DNA of 29,246 nt, from NCBI GenBank assembly GCA_036258315.1, contig DATADX010000020.1, positions 1-29,246 on the forward strand, read 5' to 3'. Under the pieces are notes generated by a model, which was not told the DNA's origin, searched no databases, and saw nothing but the letters and a program-made list of their open reading frames with translations. The DNA comes from DASSYK01 sp036258315. Lineage in GTDB: Bacteria; Actinomycetota; Thermoleophilia; Solirubrobacterales; 70-9. The translations under genes and the position numbers were made by a program. Shown here one piece after another: positions 14,141 through 22,143 of this stretch (position 1 is the stretch's first letter; each line of letters starts with the position of its first letter).

Positions 14141-15481
14141 ATGTCCGAAGCCCCGCAGGTCGCCTCCTCGAGACCGCGCGTGTCCGATCAACTCGAGCTC
14201 GAGGTCGAGTCCCTCGCACACGGCGGGCGCGGCGTCGCGCGCCGCAACGGATACGTGGTGTTCGTCGCCGGCGCCCTCCCCGGCGACACGGTCCGCGCCG
14301 CCGTCACCAAGAGCAAGCGGAACTTTGCCGAGGCCCGCGTCGTCGAGCTTCTCCGCCCCAGCCCCGACCGGATCCCCGACCGCTGCGGCCACGGGGGCGA
14401 ACCCTGCCCCGGAGCCCCGTGGCAGGGGCTTTCCTACGACCAGCAGCTCCGCTACAAGTCGGAGCTCGTCGATGACGCGCTGCGCCGGATGGGCGGCCTC
14501 GACGGCTACGAGCTCGAGGCGATCGAGCCCGCCGCCGAGCAGTGGCGCTACCGGAACAAGCTCGAGTACTCCTTCGGCGAGCACGGCGGTGAGCTGGTGC
14601 TCGGCTTTCACGCCCGCGGTCGCTGGGACGAGGTGGTCGACGTCGAGGACTGCCTGCTCGCCTCGTCCGAGAACAATGCTCGCCGCAACGAGGTCCGCGG
14701 CTGGGCCCGAGCCAGCGGGCTGTCCGCCTACGACCGCCGCCGAGGCACCGGCACGCTGCGCAACCTCGTGGTCCGGGAGGGCCGCCGCACCGGCGAGCTC
14801 CAGACCCGTCTCGTCACCTCTCCAGCCGAGATCCCGAAGCCGCCCGTCGACCTGCATACGGTCGTCGAGGGCCCCGGCAGCGGAACGGACGGCCCCACCG
14901 GCGCGATCGGCGAGCAGTACCTGCACGAGCACCTCTCCGGGCTCAGCTACCGGATCTCCCACCGCGCCTTCTTCCAGACCAACACGGAGATGGCTGAGCG
15001 CCTCTACGCGAGCGCCACGGAGATGGCCGGGCTGAACGGCTCCGAGCGGCTCTTCGACCTCTATTGCGGAATCGGGACGCTGGCGCTGACGATGGCCCGC
15101 TCGGCCGGTGAGGTCTGGGGGCTCGAGGTCATGCCGGAGGCGATCGTCGACGCCGACCAGAACGCCCGCATCAACGGGATCACCAACGTCCGGTTCCGCG
15201 CCGGCGACGCGCGCACCGCGATCAGGCCGCTGCTCGAGGAGGCGGGGCGGCCCGCGATCGCGGTGGTCGACCCGCCGCGGGCCGGGCTGTCGGCGAAGGT
15301 AGTGCGCCGCCTGATCGAGTGCGAGGCCGAGCGGATCGTCTATGTCTCCTGCAACCCGACGACGCTCGCTCCCAACGCCGCCCAGCTCGTCGAGGCCGGC
15401 TATAGGCTGCGCCGCGTGAAGCCGGTCGACATGTTCCCGCAGACCCCGCACATCGAGTGCGTGGCTCTGCTCGAGCGATGA
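14141..15481 (+). CDS. RNA m5U methyltransferase, RlmD/TrmA family
   Basis: A 446-aa SAM-dependent uracil-C5 methyltransferase of the RumA/TrmA family, which modifies U in 23S rRNA or tRNA. An N-terminal TRAM-type domain (LELEVESLAHGGRGVARRNG, VVFVAGALPGDTV) precedes the catalytic part: AFFQTNTEMAERLY (substrate-site Gln), DLYCGIGTLAL (SAM binding), VVDPPRAGLS and YVSCNPTTLA (nucleophile Cys), ending HIECVALLER with the base Glu. The iron-sulfur region reads CGHGGEPCPGAPWQ. Against the RumA pattern CX5CGGC the third Cys is Ala, so the cluster is probably lost. Which RNA is modified cannot be told. The stop overlaps the next gene by ATGA. Confidence 0.9.
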   Translation: MSEAPQVASSRPRVSDQLELEVESLAHGGRGVARRNGYVVFVAGALPGDTVRAAVTKSKRNFAEARVVELLRPSPDRIPDRCGHGGEPCPGAPWQGLSYDQQLRYKSELVDDALRRMGGLDGYELEAIEPAAEQWRYRNKLEYSFGEHGGELVLGFHARGRWDEVVDVEDCLLASSENNARRNEVRGWARASGLSAYDRRRGTGTLRNLVVREGRRTGELQTRLVTSPAEIPKPPVDLHTVVEGPGSGTDGPTGAIGEQYLHEHLSGLSYRISHRAFFQTNTEMAERLYASATEMAGLNGSERLFDLYCGIGTLALTMARSAGEVWGLEVMPEAIVDADQNARINGITNVRFRAGDARTAIRPLLEEAGRPAIAVVDPPRAGLSAKVVRRLIECEAERIVYVSCNPTTLAPNAAQLVEAGYRLRRVKPVDMFPQTPHIECVALLER

Positions 15482-16260
15482 ACCGCGGTTTCGGAGTGGC
15501 GGCCGGCCTCGACCCCGAGGTCGCCGCGCCGCTGGCCGCCCGCTGCCAGGAGCTGGACTACGCCTCGATCTGGTCGAACGACCACCCAGGCGCGAAGGGC
15601 CTCGAGACGCTCGCCGACTTCGCCCGCGGCGGCGACCGGATCGAGCTCGGCGTGGCCGTGATCGCCCTCGACCGCCAGGGCCCGGAGGAGATCGCGGCGG
15701 ACATCGAGCGGCTCGGGCTGGACCGCGAGCGCCTCTGGGTCGGCGTCGGCTCCGGGTTCACCGAGAAGCCGCTGACGACGATGCGCGAGGCCCTGCCCCG
15801 GCTGCGCGAGTCCCTGCCCGGCGTGCGCCTCGTGCTGGCGGCGATGGGTCCGCGGATGTGCGCGCTGGCGGGGGCGGCGTACGACGGGGCGTTCCTCAAC
15901 TGGATGACCCCCGAGTTCGCCGCGGGCGCGCGCGGACGTGTCGAGCGCGGCGGCGCGGACACCGGGCGCGAGACCCCACCGGTGTTCGGCTACGTCCGGA
16001 CGGCGGTCGGCCCCGACTCCGAGGCACGCCTGGCGAAGGAGGAGTCCTTCTACCGGGACCTGCACAAGGGGTATCGCGACCACTTCGACCGCCTCGGCGA
16101 GCCCGAGGGGACGGTCGGGGTCGCGGCCGGCACCTCCGGTGAGGCACAGACGGAGCTGAGCCGCTACCGCGCCGTGGACACCGTCGTCGTCCGGGCCCTG
16201 GCGACGGCGACGCTCGAGGACATGGGAAACCTCGCCGACGCCTGCTCGCCCGGCGCCTAG
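15478..16260 (+). CDS. LLM-class flavin/F420-dependent oxidoreductase
   Basis: A 260-aa luciferase-like-monooxygenase-fold protein. Typical elements are the start FGVAAGLDPEVAAPLAARC, YASIWSNDHPGAKGLETLAD, IELGVAVIALDRQGPEEIA, LWVGVGSGF and LVLAAMGPRMCALAG, which together form the cofactor-binding barrel of the F420- or FMN-dependent family. It is shorter than the usual 300-340 aa, and the C-terminal part is compressed. The substrate is unknown. ATG 15478 overlaps the methyltransferase stop as ATGA, so translation is probably coupled. A longer start at 15457 lies inside the upstream gene and is less likely. Confidence 0.85.
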   Translation: MNRGFGVAAGLDPEVAAPLAARCQELDYASIWSNDHPGAKGLETLADFARGGDRIELGVAVIALDRQGPEEIAADIERLGLDRERLWVGVGSGFTEKPLTTMREALPRLRESLPGVRLVLAAMGPRMCALAGAAYDGAFLNWMTPEFAAGARGRVERGGADTGRETPPVFGYVRTAVGPDSEARLAKEESFYRDLHKGYRDHFDRLGEPEGTVGVAAGTSGEAQTELSRYRAVDTVVVRALATATLEDMGNLADACSPGA

Positions 16261-16278
16261 GCGGACGAGCGCTACACC

Positions 16279-16467
16279 TCAGACCGCGCCGGGACCCGGC
16301 TCGTCGGCCTCGAGGGGGACGACCTCGTCGGCGCAGACCGAACAGAGGACCGCACCCGAGACTCCCTCCGTCAAGGCCGCGCGCTTCTCGGCCTCGGTCA
16401 GCTTCGCACCGCAGTTCTCGCAGCGGTCCGGGAGCTGCTCGATCGTCCGTTCCTCGAGGTCCGCCAT
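16279..16467 (-). CDS. Small zinc-ribbon-like protein
   Basis: A 62-aa acidic protein with two CxxC pairs (RCENCGAKL and LCSVCADEV) 24 residues apart, the pattern of a small zinc ribbon. Between them is a short helix (TEAEKRAALTEG). There is no other domain. It may bind RNA, DNA or protein; nothing indicates which. It is the last gene of a minus-strand series and starts 5 nt after the stop of a 47-residue gene, with GGCGGG before the ATG, so the two are probably cotranscribed. It converges with the LLM oxidoreductase gene. Confidence 0.72.
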   Translation of the reverse strand: MADLEERTIEQLPDRCENCGAKLTEAEKRAALTEGVSGAVLCSVCADEVVPLEADEPGPGAV

Positions 16468-16472
16468 CCCGC

Positions 16473-16616
16473 CTACGAACCGAGGATGCGCGCCTTCTCG
16501 CGCTCGACCGCGGTCCCGTGCGTGGCGTGCGGGGGCTCGCTGACCGACACGACCCGCGCGTCCACGTCGATCGGGTCCTTCATTCGCATGCGCTTGAACG
16601 CGTCCATCAGCCCCAT
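16473..16616 (-). CDS. 47-residue small protein of unknown function
   Basis: A short gene on the minus strand encoding MGLMDAFKRMRMKDPIDVD, then ARVVSVSEPPHATHGTAVE and REKARILGS. Support: a TAGACT box ends 9 nt before the ATG (leaderless geometry like many neighbours), codon use is high-GC third position, and the zinc-ribbon gene starts 5 nt after its stop. The MGL-amphipathic start resembles the start of the frameshifted gene at 5997, and the following DVDARVVSVS looks like a beta strand. It could be a full small protein or a shortened member of that family. No function is known. Confidence 0.6.
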   Translation of the reverse strand: MGLMDAFKRMRMKDPIDVDARVVSVSEPPHATHGTAVEREKARILGS

Positions 16617-16625
16617 GGGCAGCGC

Positions 16626-16631
16626 AGTCTA
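16626..16631 (-). promoter_or_regulatory. Candidate leaderless -10 box (TAGACT) for the 47-residue gene
   Basis: On the minus strand TAGACT ends 9 nt before the ATG at 16616, suggesting that the two small genes have their own promoter. Confidence 0.4.
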
Positions 16632-16660
16632 AGCGCGCCCCCTGCGGCTGACAAGCCGGA

Positions 16661-17320
16661 TCAGTACGGGGGTAGCCGGTCGTACCAGTCGCCCAGCGCC
16701 CGGAACGACGACCAGAACCGCTGCTTGGCGCTCACCTCGTCGAGCGACTCGTCGATGTCCGGCACGAACAGGGCGTCGATCGTCGGGGTGAGCCGCTGCA
16801 ACTCGCCCTCGATCGGCTCGACCTCGTCCGCAAGCGGCAGCTCGAGGCCGTTCAGGGTGTCGAGCGCCTCCGCCCCCATCACGACCACGATCCGCGGCTG
16901 CACGATCGCGATCTCCTCCGCGATCCGCTCGACGCAGGTCTCGGAGGCGTGGTCGGGGTCGGTCAGCGGGCACTTCACGCAGAGCGTCCCGAACACGACG
17001 ATCGGATCGATCGCGAGCCGCTTGAAGCTCTTCATTAGGGCGTTGCCGGCGCGGCCGTAGAACGCGACGCCCTCCTCGATCTCCGCCGCCGTCGCCGAGT
17101 GCTTGAGCATGAAGATGTCGGCCTGCGGGTGACCCGAGCCCTGGACCGGCATCACGTTCCCGCGCGGGCAGTCCTGGCAGGCGGAGAGGTGGCGGCCGAG
17201 GTCGTTGAGCTCGCGGATCGCGCGCTCGAGGTACTTCTCTCGGATCTCGTCGTCGGTGGTCGGTGGTGACACGGCGCCCGTCTTGTTCTTCGGCTCCCGC
17301 CCGGCCCCTTCCGAGCGCAT
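16661..17320 (-). CDS. Uracil-DNA-glycosylase-superfamily protein with altered motifs
   Basis: A 219-aa protein with the layout of a family-4-like (iron-sulfur) uracil-DNA glycosylase. Four Cys positions suit a 4Fe-4S cluster (ACQDCP, LCVKCP and ETC), followed by VAFYGRAGNALMKSFKRLA, which matches the family's PFVGRAG segment, and RIVVVMGAEALDTL. The usual catalytic GEAPGxxED motif is replaced by LKHSATAAEIEEG, and the C-terminal HPS motif is absent (LFVPDIDESLDEVSAKQ). Uracil excision is therefore uncertain. ATG 17320 overlaps the TGA of the GT4-PHP gene by one base, so the genes are translationally linked. It may repair DNA or have a new role; the fold assignment is firm, the activity is not. 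Confidence 0.75.
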   Translation of the reverse strand: MRSEGAGREPKNKTGAVSPPTTDDEIREKYLERAIRELNDLGRHLSACQDCPRGNVMPVQGSGHPQADIFMLKHSATAAEIEEGVAFYGRAGNALMKSFKRLAIDPIVVFGTLCVKCPLTDPDHASETCVERIAEEIAIVQPRIVVVMGAEALDTLNGLELPLADEVEPIEGELQRLTPTIDALFVPDIDESLDEVSAKQRFWSSFRALGDWYDRLPPY

Positions 17321-19293
17321 CAACTCTTGCTCGTGGTTCGACGGCTCACGCGCCTGTCCTTCGCCGCCGTCCCGTCGCGGCCGGCGAGGGACGCGCCGCC
17401 GCGGCCCCCGCTGGTCTGGAGGAACTTCAGCGCCTGGACGTAGACCAGGTTCTTGTGCTTGCGGACGATGTCCGCGTCGCGCATCGCCTGGAGGAACTCC
17501 TGCGGCCCGTCGAAGTCGCGCAATCTGATCTTGACGCTGCCGAGGCCCTGGGCGACGTGGCTGTCGGAACCCGCTCCGGCGACGATCCGGTACTTGCGCG
17601 CGAACCGCACCGCCTCCTCGTTGAACGAGGAGAAGGCGATGCGAGGATTGAAGACCTCGAGGATGTCGATCTCCTCGACCACCTTGAGGAGGTGCTCGTA
17701 GTCGGGGACCGAGTGGAGCCGGTCGAAGGGATGGGGGACGTAGACGAGCCCTCCCTGGCGCCGGATCTCGGCGATCGTCTCCGTCAGCGACATCCCCCGC
17801 TCGATCCGCTCCTCGATGAAGAGGCCGATCACCTCGCCCTCGTGGGCCGTCTTCACCTCTTCGGCGACGATCACCTTGATGCCGCCGATCCGCGCCGCGA
17901 TCCCGCGCGCCTCGTGGGCACCTGAGACCTCGTTGTGGTCGGTGATCGCGATCGCTCCGAGCCCGCGGGCCTTGGCGGTCTCGAGCAACACCTCGGCCGG
18001 GGTCGCGCAGTCCGGCGAGTGGTCGGTGTGCATGTGGAGGTCGATGTGGATGTGGTCTCGGCCCGAGAGGCGGCGGCGAATCTCGTTGTCGCCCGAGCCG
18101 TCGTGGCGCCGGGCGACGACCCGGCGGTAAACGGCCTCGACCTCGTCGCTGACCTCCGCCCACGGGCGCCCCTCGCCACCCGCCCGCCCCAGCGACGCGA
18201 GCCTGTGGCGGAGCGCATCGTCACGGCAGAGGCGCTCCAGCTGCGCCGTCAGCGTCAGCGCGTCGCCGACCGGGAACAGCAGCCCGCGCTCACCGTCCCC
18301 GACCAGCTCGCGGTAGACCGCGAGGTCCGAGACGACCGGGACGGCGCCCGCGGCGAGCGCCTGCCTTCCCGGCCCGGGGGCGATTCTGACTCCGCCCGAG
18401 GCCAGGCAGACGATGTCCGCCCCCGCCACGAACCGGGAGGGCTCGCCGTCGCGCGGCCGAACCAGCCGCAGGCCTTCGCGCAGGCGGCGGCTCACCCTGG
18501 CGAGCGGATCGGTGGGACCGTCGAACCAGACCACCGCCTCCCAGTCGAGGTCGGTCGGCAGCTTCCGCAGCGCCCGCAGGAACAGGCGCAGCGCCCCCCG
18601 CTCCTCCTCTGCGCAGTGCACGATCCGGAGCCGGCCCTCCGGCGGCGGCTCCAGCGCCGGCTCCGACACCTCAGCGCCGGGCCGGATCAGCTCATAGGGC
18701 CCGGGAAAGAACCGCTCCAGCATCTCGCCCGTTGCCGCGTTGCTCGCGGTGCGGGCATCGATGCGGCCGAAGAACATCTCGACCAGCATCCGCGCCACCT
18801 GCGTCGAGAGCACCCGCTCGGCCGGCTCGTGGAAGGTCGCGACGTTGAGGCTGAGCGAGTGCCGCAGCGCCGCCGACCCCGGGCTCGGGGCAAACGGCTC
18901 GTGCACGTGCACGACGTCGAACGGCACCGCGGCGAACAGCTGCTCGAGCGAGCGGCTCACGTCGAGCGGAATCGGCGCCGGGCGCCGCCGCGGCCCGCTC
19001 GGCAACGGGAGGCTCTGCCCCACCGCCAGTACGCGCGGCTCGCCCTCCGCGAAGATCGAGTCCGGCTCCCGCGCCGCGGCTCGGATCGCCCCCCGCCCCT
19101 CCCGGATCTCGGCCCGGGACTCCGAAGGCGCCGCGACGACGACCCGATGCCCGCGCCCCGCAAGCTCCGCCGAGGTCCGCCTTACGAACTCATCGATCTC
19201 ATGCCGCGAGCCCCACGCGTACGGACTCACCTGCGCAATCCTCAACCGCTCGCCGGCCACAGCCCCGAGCTTAAGGCAGCGACGCAGCGACAC
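17320..19293 (-). CDS. GT4-type glycosyltransferase fused to a PHP phosphoesterase domain
   Basis: A 657-aa two-domain protein. Residues about 15-400 form a GT-B glycosyltransferase of the GT4 type: LRIAQVSPYAWGSRHEIDEF, FDVVHVHEPFAP, then a C-terminal lobe with RFVAGADIVCLAS, AVPVVSDLAVYRELVGDGE and GLLFPVGD. From about residue 410 a PHP domain follows: HIDLHMHTDHSPDC, AITDHNEVSG, VIVAEEVKTAHEGE, VYVPHPFDRLHS and GAGSDSHVAQG supply the expected His/Asp metal ligands. PHP domains hydrolyse phosphate esters. GTG 19293 is chosen because AGGAGG precedes it by 4 nt. The gene lies just after ino1 on the same strand and overlaps the UDG-like gene by one base. A PimA-like role on an inositol lipid is an inference from position. 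Confidence 0.8.
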   Translation of the reverse strand: MSLRRCLKLGAVAGERLRIAQVSPYAWGSRHEIDEFVRRTSAELAGRGHRVVVAAPSESRAEIREGRGAIRAAAREPDSIFAEGEPRVLAVGQSLPLPSGPRRRPAPIPLDVSRSLEQLFAAVPFDVVHVHEPFAPSPGSAALRHSLSLNVATFHEPAERVLSTQVARMLVEMFFGRIDARTASNAATGEMLERFFPGPYELIRPGAEVSEPALEPPPEGRLRIVHCAEEERGALRLFLRALRKLPTDLDWEAVVWFDGPTDPLARVSRRLREGLRLVRPRDGEPSRFVAGADIVCLASGGVRIAPGPGRQALAAGAVPVVSDLAVYRELVGDGERGLLFPVGDALTLTAQLERLCRDDALRHRLASLGRAGGEGRPWAEVSDEVEAVYRRVVARRHDGSGDNEIRRRLSGRDHIHIDLHMHTDHSPDCATPAEVLLETAKARGLGAIAITDHNEVSGAHEARGIAARIGGIKVIVAEEVKTAHEGEVIGLFIEERIERGMSLTETIAEIRRQGGLVYVPHPFDRLHSVPDYEHLLKVVEEIDILEVFNPRIAFSSFNEEAVRFARKYRIVAGAGSDSHVAQGLGSVKIRLRDFDGPQEFLQAMRDADIVRKHKNLVYVQALKFLQTSGGRGGASLAGRDGTAAKDRRVSRRTTSKS

Positions 19294-19409
19294 CCGTCCT
19301 CCTGGCCGGCGCTGGCAGCGCGGGCCGATGAGGGGCACCGCCGTGGGAGTCTGTGACTACAGCGACCAGTAGGCGCGCCCGTCAGCGGCCAGCGCTGCCC
19401 GCCACGCGC

Positions 19410-20606
19410 CTAGGACTTCGCCTTGGCCTTCTTCTTCGCCTTGGTCTTCCTGCCCTTGCCGCCAGCCGGCAGCCCGCGAGTCCCCGCGTGCTTCGCGATG
19501 AACTCCTCGGTCATCTCCCGCGCCTCCGAATCAGGCCGCTGGTCGTGCGGGGACTTCATCAGGTAGCTCGACGGCCCGTCGAGCTGGCCGGAGAGGCCGT
19601 GGTTGAGGGCGAGCTTGATGATCCGGACGGCGTCGATCACGATCCCGGCCGAGTTGGGCGAGTCCCAGACCTCGAGCTTGAGCTCGACGTTGAGGGAAAC
19701 GTCGCCGAAGGACGTGCCCTCGACGCGGATGTGCGCCCACTTGCGGTCGGTCAGCCACGGCACGTAGTCCGAGGGACCGATGTAGACGTCGTCGGCCGGC
19801 AGCTCGTGGTCCATGATCGAGGTGACTGCGTTGGTCTTGGAGATCTTCTTCGACTCCAGCCGCTCGCGCTCGAGCATGTTGTAGAAGTCCATGTTGCCGC
19901 CGACGTTGAGCTGGCTGGTGCGCTCCATCCGCACCCCGCGGTCGGCGAACAGCCGAGCGAGCTGGCGGTGGACGATCGTGGCGCCGACCTGAGACTTGAT
20001 GTCGTCGCCGATGATCGGCAGGCCGGCCTCGTTGAAGCGCTTGTTCCAGTAGTCCTCGCGGGCGATGAAGACCGGGAGGCAGTTGACGAAGCCGACGCCG
20101 GCGGCGAGCGCCTGCTCGACGTACCACTTGGTCGCCTGCTCGGAGCCGACGGGCAGATAGCAGACGAGCACGTCGGTCTGGGTGTCCTGCAGGATCCCGA
20201 CGATGTCGGCCGTCTGGCCCGGCGCCTTGGTGATCTTCTGCTTCAGGTACTTGCCGAGGCCATCGTGGGTCATGCCGCGGTGGACCTTGACGCCCAGCTT
20301 CGGGACGTCCGAGAACTTGATCGTGTTGTTCTGACCCGAGAAGATCGCCTCCGATAGGTCCTTGCCGACCTTCTCGGCGTCGATGTCGAATGCGGCCGTG
20401 AACTCGATGTCGCGCACGTGGTAGCCGCCGAGGTCGACGTGCATCAGGCCCGGAACCTGGTCTGCGGGGTCGGCGTCCTTGTAGTACTGGACTCCCTGCA
20501 CGAACGAGCTCGCGCAGTTGCCGACGCCGACGATCGCAACCCGGACCTTGTCGTCGCGACCGCCGTTGCCACGCGCCGCGCCGTTACTGCTTGCGTTGGG
20601 GCTCAT
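19410..20606 (-). CDS. ino1: myo-Inositol-1-phosphate synthase
   Basis: A 398-aa NAD+-dependent synthase that converts glucose 6-phosphate to 1L-myo-inositol 1-phosphate, the first step of inositol lipid synthesis. The match to the actinobacterial type is very close: VRVAIVGVGNCASSFVQG (NAD site), VPGLMHVDLGGYHVRDIEF, YLPVGSEQATKWY, IIGDDIKSQVGAT, QLNVGGNMDFYNMLERERL with SKKISKT (active-site Lys), and LEVWDSPNSAGIVIDAVR. It carries a roughly 20-residue Asn/Gly-rich N-terminal extension and a Lys-rich C-terminal tail (GRKTKAKKKAKAKS) beyond the usual end. AGGAGG lies 11 nt and AAGGA nearly adjacent to ATG 20606. Its upstream neighbour encodes the enzyme that would use its product. Confidence 0.96.
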   Translation of the reverse strand: MSPNASSNGAARGNGGRDDKVRVAIVGVGNCASSFVQGVQYYKDADPADQVPGLMHVDLGGYHVRDIEFTAAFDIDAEKVGKDLSEAIFSGQNNTIKFSDVPKLGVKVHRGMTHDGLGKYLKQKITKAPGQTADIVGILQDTQTDVLVCYLPVGSEQATKWYVEQALAAGVGFVNCLPVFIAREDYWNKRFNEAGLPIIGDDIKSQVGATIVHRQLARLFADRGVRMERTSQLNVGGNMDFYNMLERERLESKKISKTNAVTSIMDHELPADDVYIGPSDYVPWLTDRKWAHIRVEGTSFGDVSLNVELKLEVWDSPNSAGIVIDAVRIIKLALNHGLSGQLDGPSSYLMKSPHDQRPDSEAREMTEEFIAKHAGTRGLPAGGKGRKTKAKKKAKAKS

Positions 20607-20668
20607 TCCTTGCAAATCCTCCTGGATGCCGATACTCAAGCTGAATTCACACTTGCGCGAGGCCGCGG

Positions 20669-21340
20669 TTACACATCGGCCGCTGCGCCAGGCGCCCCCG
20701 CTGGGGCTCGGTCGTCCGTCCTCTCCATCTCCTTCAGCGCATTGCGTACGTGCCAGACACGCTGTACGACGGTGAAGGCCGTAAGAGCCGCCATCACGTA
20801 AATAGCGGGGGCCAGCAGCTCGATGTCGAAGACGCCGGCCCCTTTCGCGAACACGAGGCCGATCGACAGTATGACCACTCTGACGGGGCGCGTCGCGATC
20901 CCCACCTTGCACTCCACCCCGAGCGCCTCGGCCCGCGCGCGTGTGTAGGAGACCATCAGCGAGCCGAGCACGACGATGACGCACATCGCCGCCGCGAACG
21001 CGTCGCCGCTCGAGGCGAAGTAATAGGCGACCGCGGCGAGCACGGTCCCCTCCTCGATCCGGTCGAGAGTCGAGTCGAGGAACGCCCCGAACAGCGTTCC
21101 CTTCCCCGAGGCGCGCGCGTAGCGGCCGTCGAGGGTGTCCATGATCGAGCCGAGGATGAAGGCGATGCCGCCGAGGACGAAGTACTCCTGCACGACGAGC
21201 ACGGCGGCGGCCAGGTTGCCGGCCAGCCCCACCATCGAGATCGCGTTGGGCGTCAGGCGGGACTCGATCAGTCGGTTTCGGACTGCGGCTGAGAGCTCGC
21301 CCGCGCGCTCCCCCGGGCGGGCCGGCTCGCGGTAGCTCAC
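20669..21340 (-). CDS. CDP-alcohol phosphatidyltransferase, probable phosphatidylinositol phosphate synthase
   Basis: A 223-aa membrane enzyme with the complete CDP-alcohol phosphotransferase signature D68-x2-D71-G72-x2-A75-R76-x8-G85-x3-D89-x3-D93. The stretch SYTRARAEALG...RPVRVVI matches mycobacterial PgsA1, where the region binds inositol phosphate. It probably joins inositol 1-phosphate (from the adjacent Ino1) to CDP-diacylglycerol, making phosphatidylinositol phosphate. About six membrane helices are present. GTG 21340 overlaps the stop of the upstream PAP2 gene as GTGA, which fixes the start and implies coupled translation. A phosphatidylglycerol-phosphate synthase is the main alternative, but the ARAE/RPxR pattern and the ino1 neighbour argue against it. 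Confidence 0.87.
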   Translation of the reverse strand: MSYREPARPGERAGELSAAVRNRLIESRLTPNAISMVGLAGNLAAAVLVVQEYFVLGGIAFILGSIMDTLDGRYARASGKGTLFGAFLDSTLDRIEEGTVLAAVAYYFASSGDAFAAAMCVIVVLGSLMVSYTRARAEALGVECKVGIATRPVRVVILSIGLVFAKGAGVFDIELLAPAIYVMAALTAFTVVQRVWHVRNALKEMERTDDRAPAGAPGAAADV

Positions 21341-22143
21341 GCCGGGGCCGTCCTGATGGCGCCGCGGACGTCCTCGTCGGTCGCGCCTGACGCGCGGCGG
21401 TGAAATGCCCAATCGGGATGGATCCTGCCGAGCGCGTAGGCGATCCCGGCCGCGGCCGCTGCGACGAGGGCCCCGAACAGCGCGTCGATCCAGTAGTGGT
21501 TGCCGCTCGCCACGACCACATAGGTCATCAGCAGCGGATAGGCGAACAGCGGCGCCTTCAGCCAGATCGGGCGAACCAGGAAGGCGAGCGACCAGGAGAA
21601 GATGATCGCCAGGCCCACGTGCATCGAGGGCACGGCTGCGACCGGGTTGAAGAGCGGGTCTCCCGGATTGCTGAGGAGCGGATCGTTGCCGGTCACCGCG
21701 CTCGACGGATCGAGGCCGAGTTCGTCGAGGAAGCGCGGGGGAGCGGTCGGATAGAGCCAGTAGACGAGCACGGAGAGGGCCATCGCGGCGATCACGGTAT
21801 TGCGGACGAAACCGAAGTTGTCGCGCGATCCGAAGTAGATCAGAGCGAGGGCCAGGCAACCGCCCTTGAAGTGCAGGTTCGCGTAGCCCCAGCGCGCGAC
21901 CTCGCCCGCCCAGCTGCTGTCCACCGCCCAGCGCTGGACGTCGACCTCGACGAAGCCGTGCATCGAGCGCTCGAGCGAGACGAGGTCGCGGCCGTGTGCG
22001 AACGCCGCACCGAGGTCGTCCGGTGCGACCGCACCGCGGGCGTAGCGCCAGGCGGTGTAGGCGGCCGCGACCACCGCGAGCTGAATCACCAGGTCAAGCG
22101 GGCCGCGGGGAAGGAACCGCTCGCGCAGCGAGCGGAGGCTCAC
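21337..22143 (-). CDS. PAP2-family membrane protein, Aur1-like (copy B)
   Basis: A 268-aa polytopic membrane protein of the PAP2 superfamily. The catalytic signatures are of the Aur1/inositolphosphotransferase-like subgroup: YPTAPPRFLDE, AAVPSMHVGLAI (about 170-178) and SGNHYWIDALFGA (about 212-220), supplying the two catalytic His and the Asp. Such enzymes dephosphorylate lipid phosphates or transfer a phosphoalcohol headgroup. Position in a cluster with PIP synthase and Ino1 suggests action on phosphatidylinositol phosphate or transfer of phosphoinositol. GTG 22143 overlaps the preceding stop (GTGA) and the gene's own stop overlaps the next start, so three genes are coupled. A paralogue lies two genes upstream. 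Confidence 0.85.
   Translation of the reverse strand: MSLRSLRERFLPRGPLDLVIQLAVVAAAYTAWRYARGAVAPDDLGAAFAHGRDLVSLERSMHGFVEVDVQRWAVDSSWAGEVARWGYANLHFKGGCLALALIYFGSRDNFGFVRNTVIAAMALSVLVYWLYPTAPPRFLDELGLDPSSAVTGNDPLLSNPGDPLFNPVAAVPSMHVGLAIIFSWSLAFLVRPIWLKAPLFAYPLLMTYVVVASGNHYWIDALFGALVAAAAAGIAYALGRIHPDWAFHRRASGATDEDVRGAIRTAPA

Noticed and set aside
13670..15451. Minus-strand open frame of 593 codons
   Set aside because: Only the downstream part (13670-14044) is a real gene. The rest is antisense to the RNA methyltransferase, whose motifs are intact, and the ribosome-binding site is at the GTG 14044.
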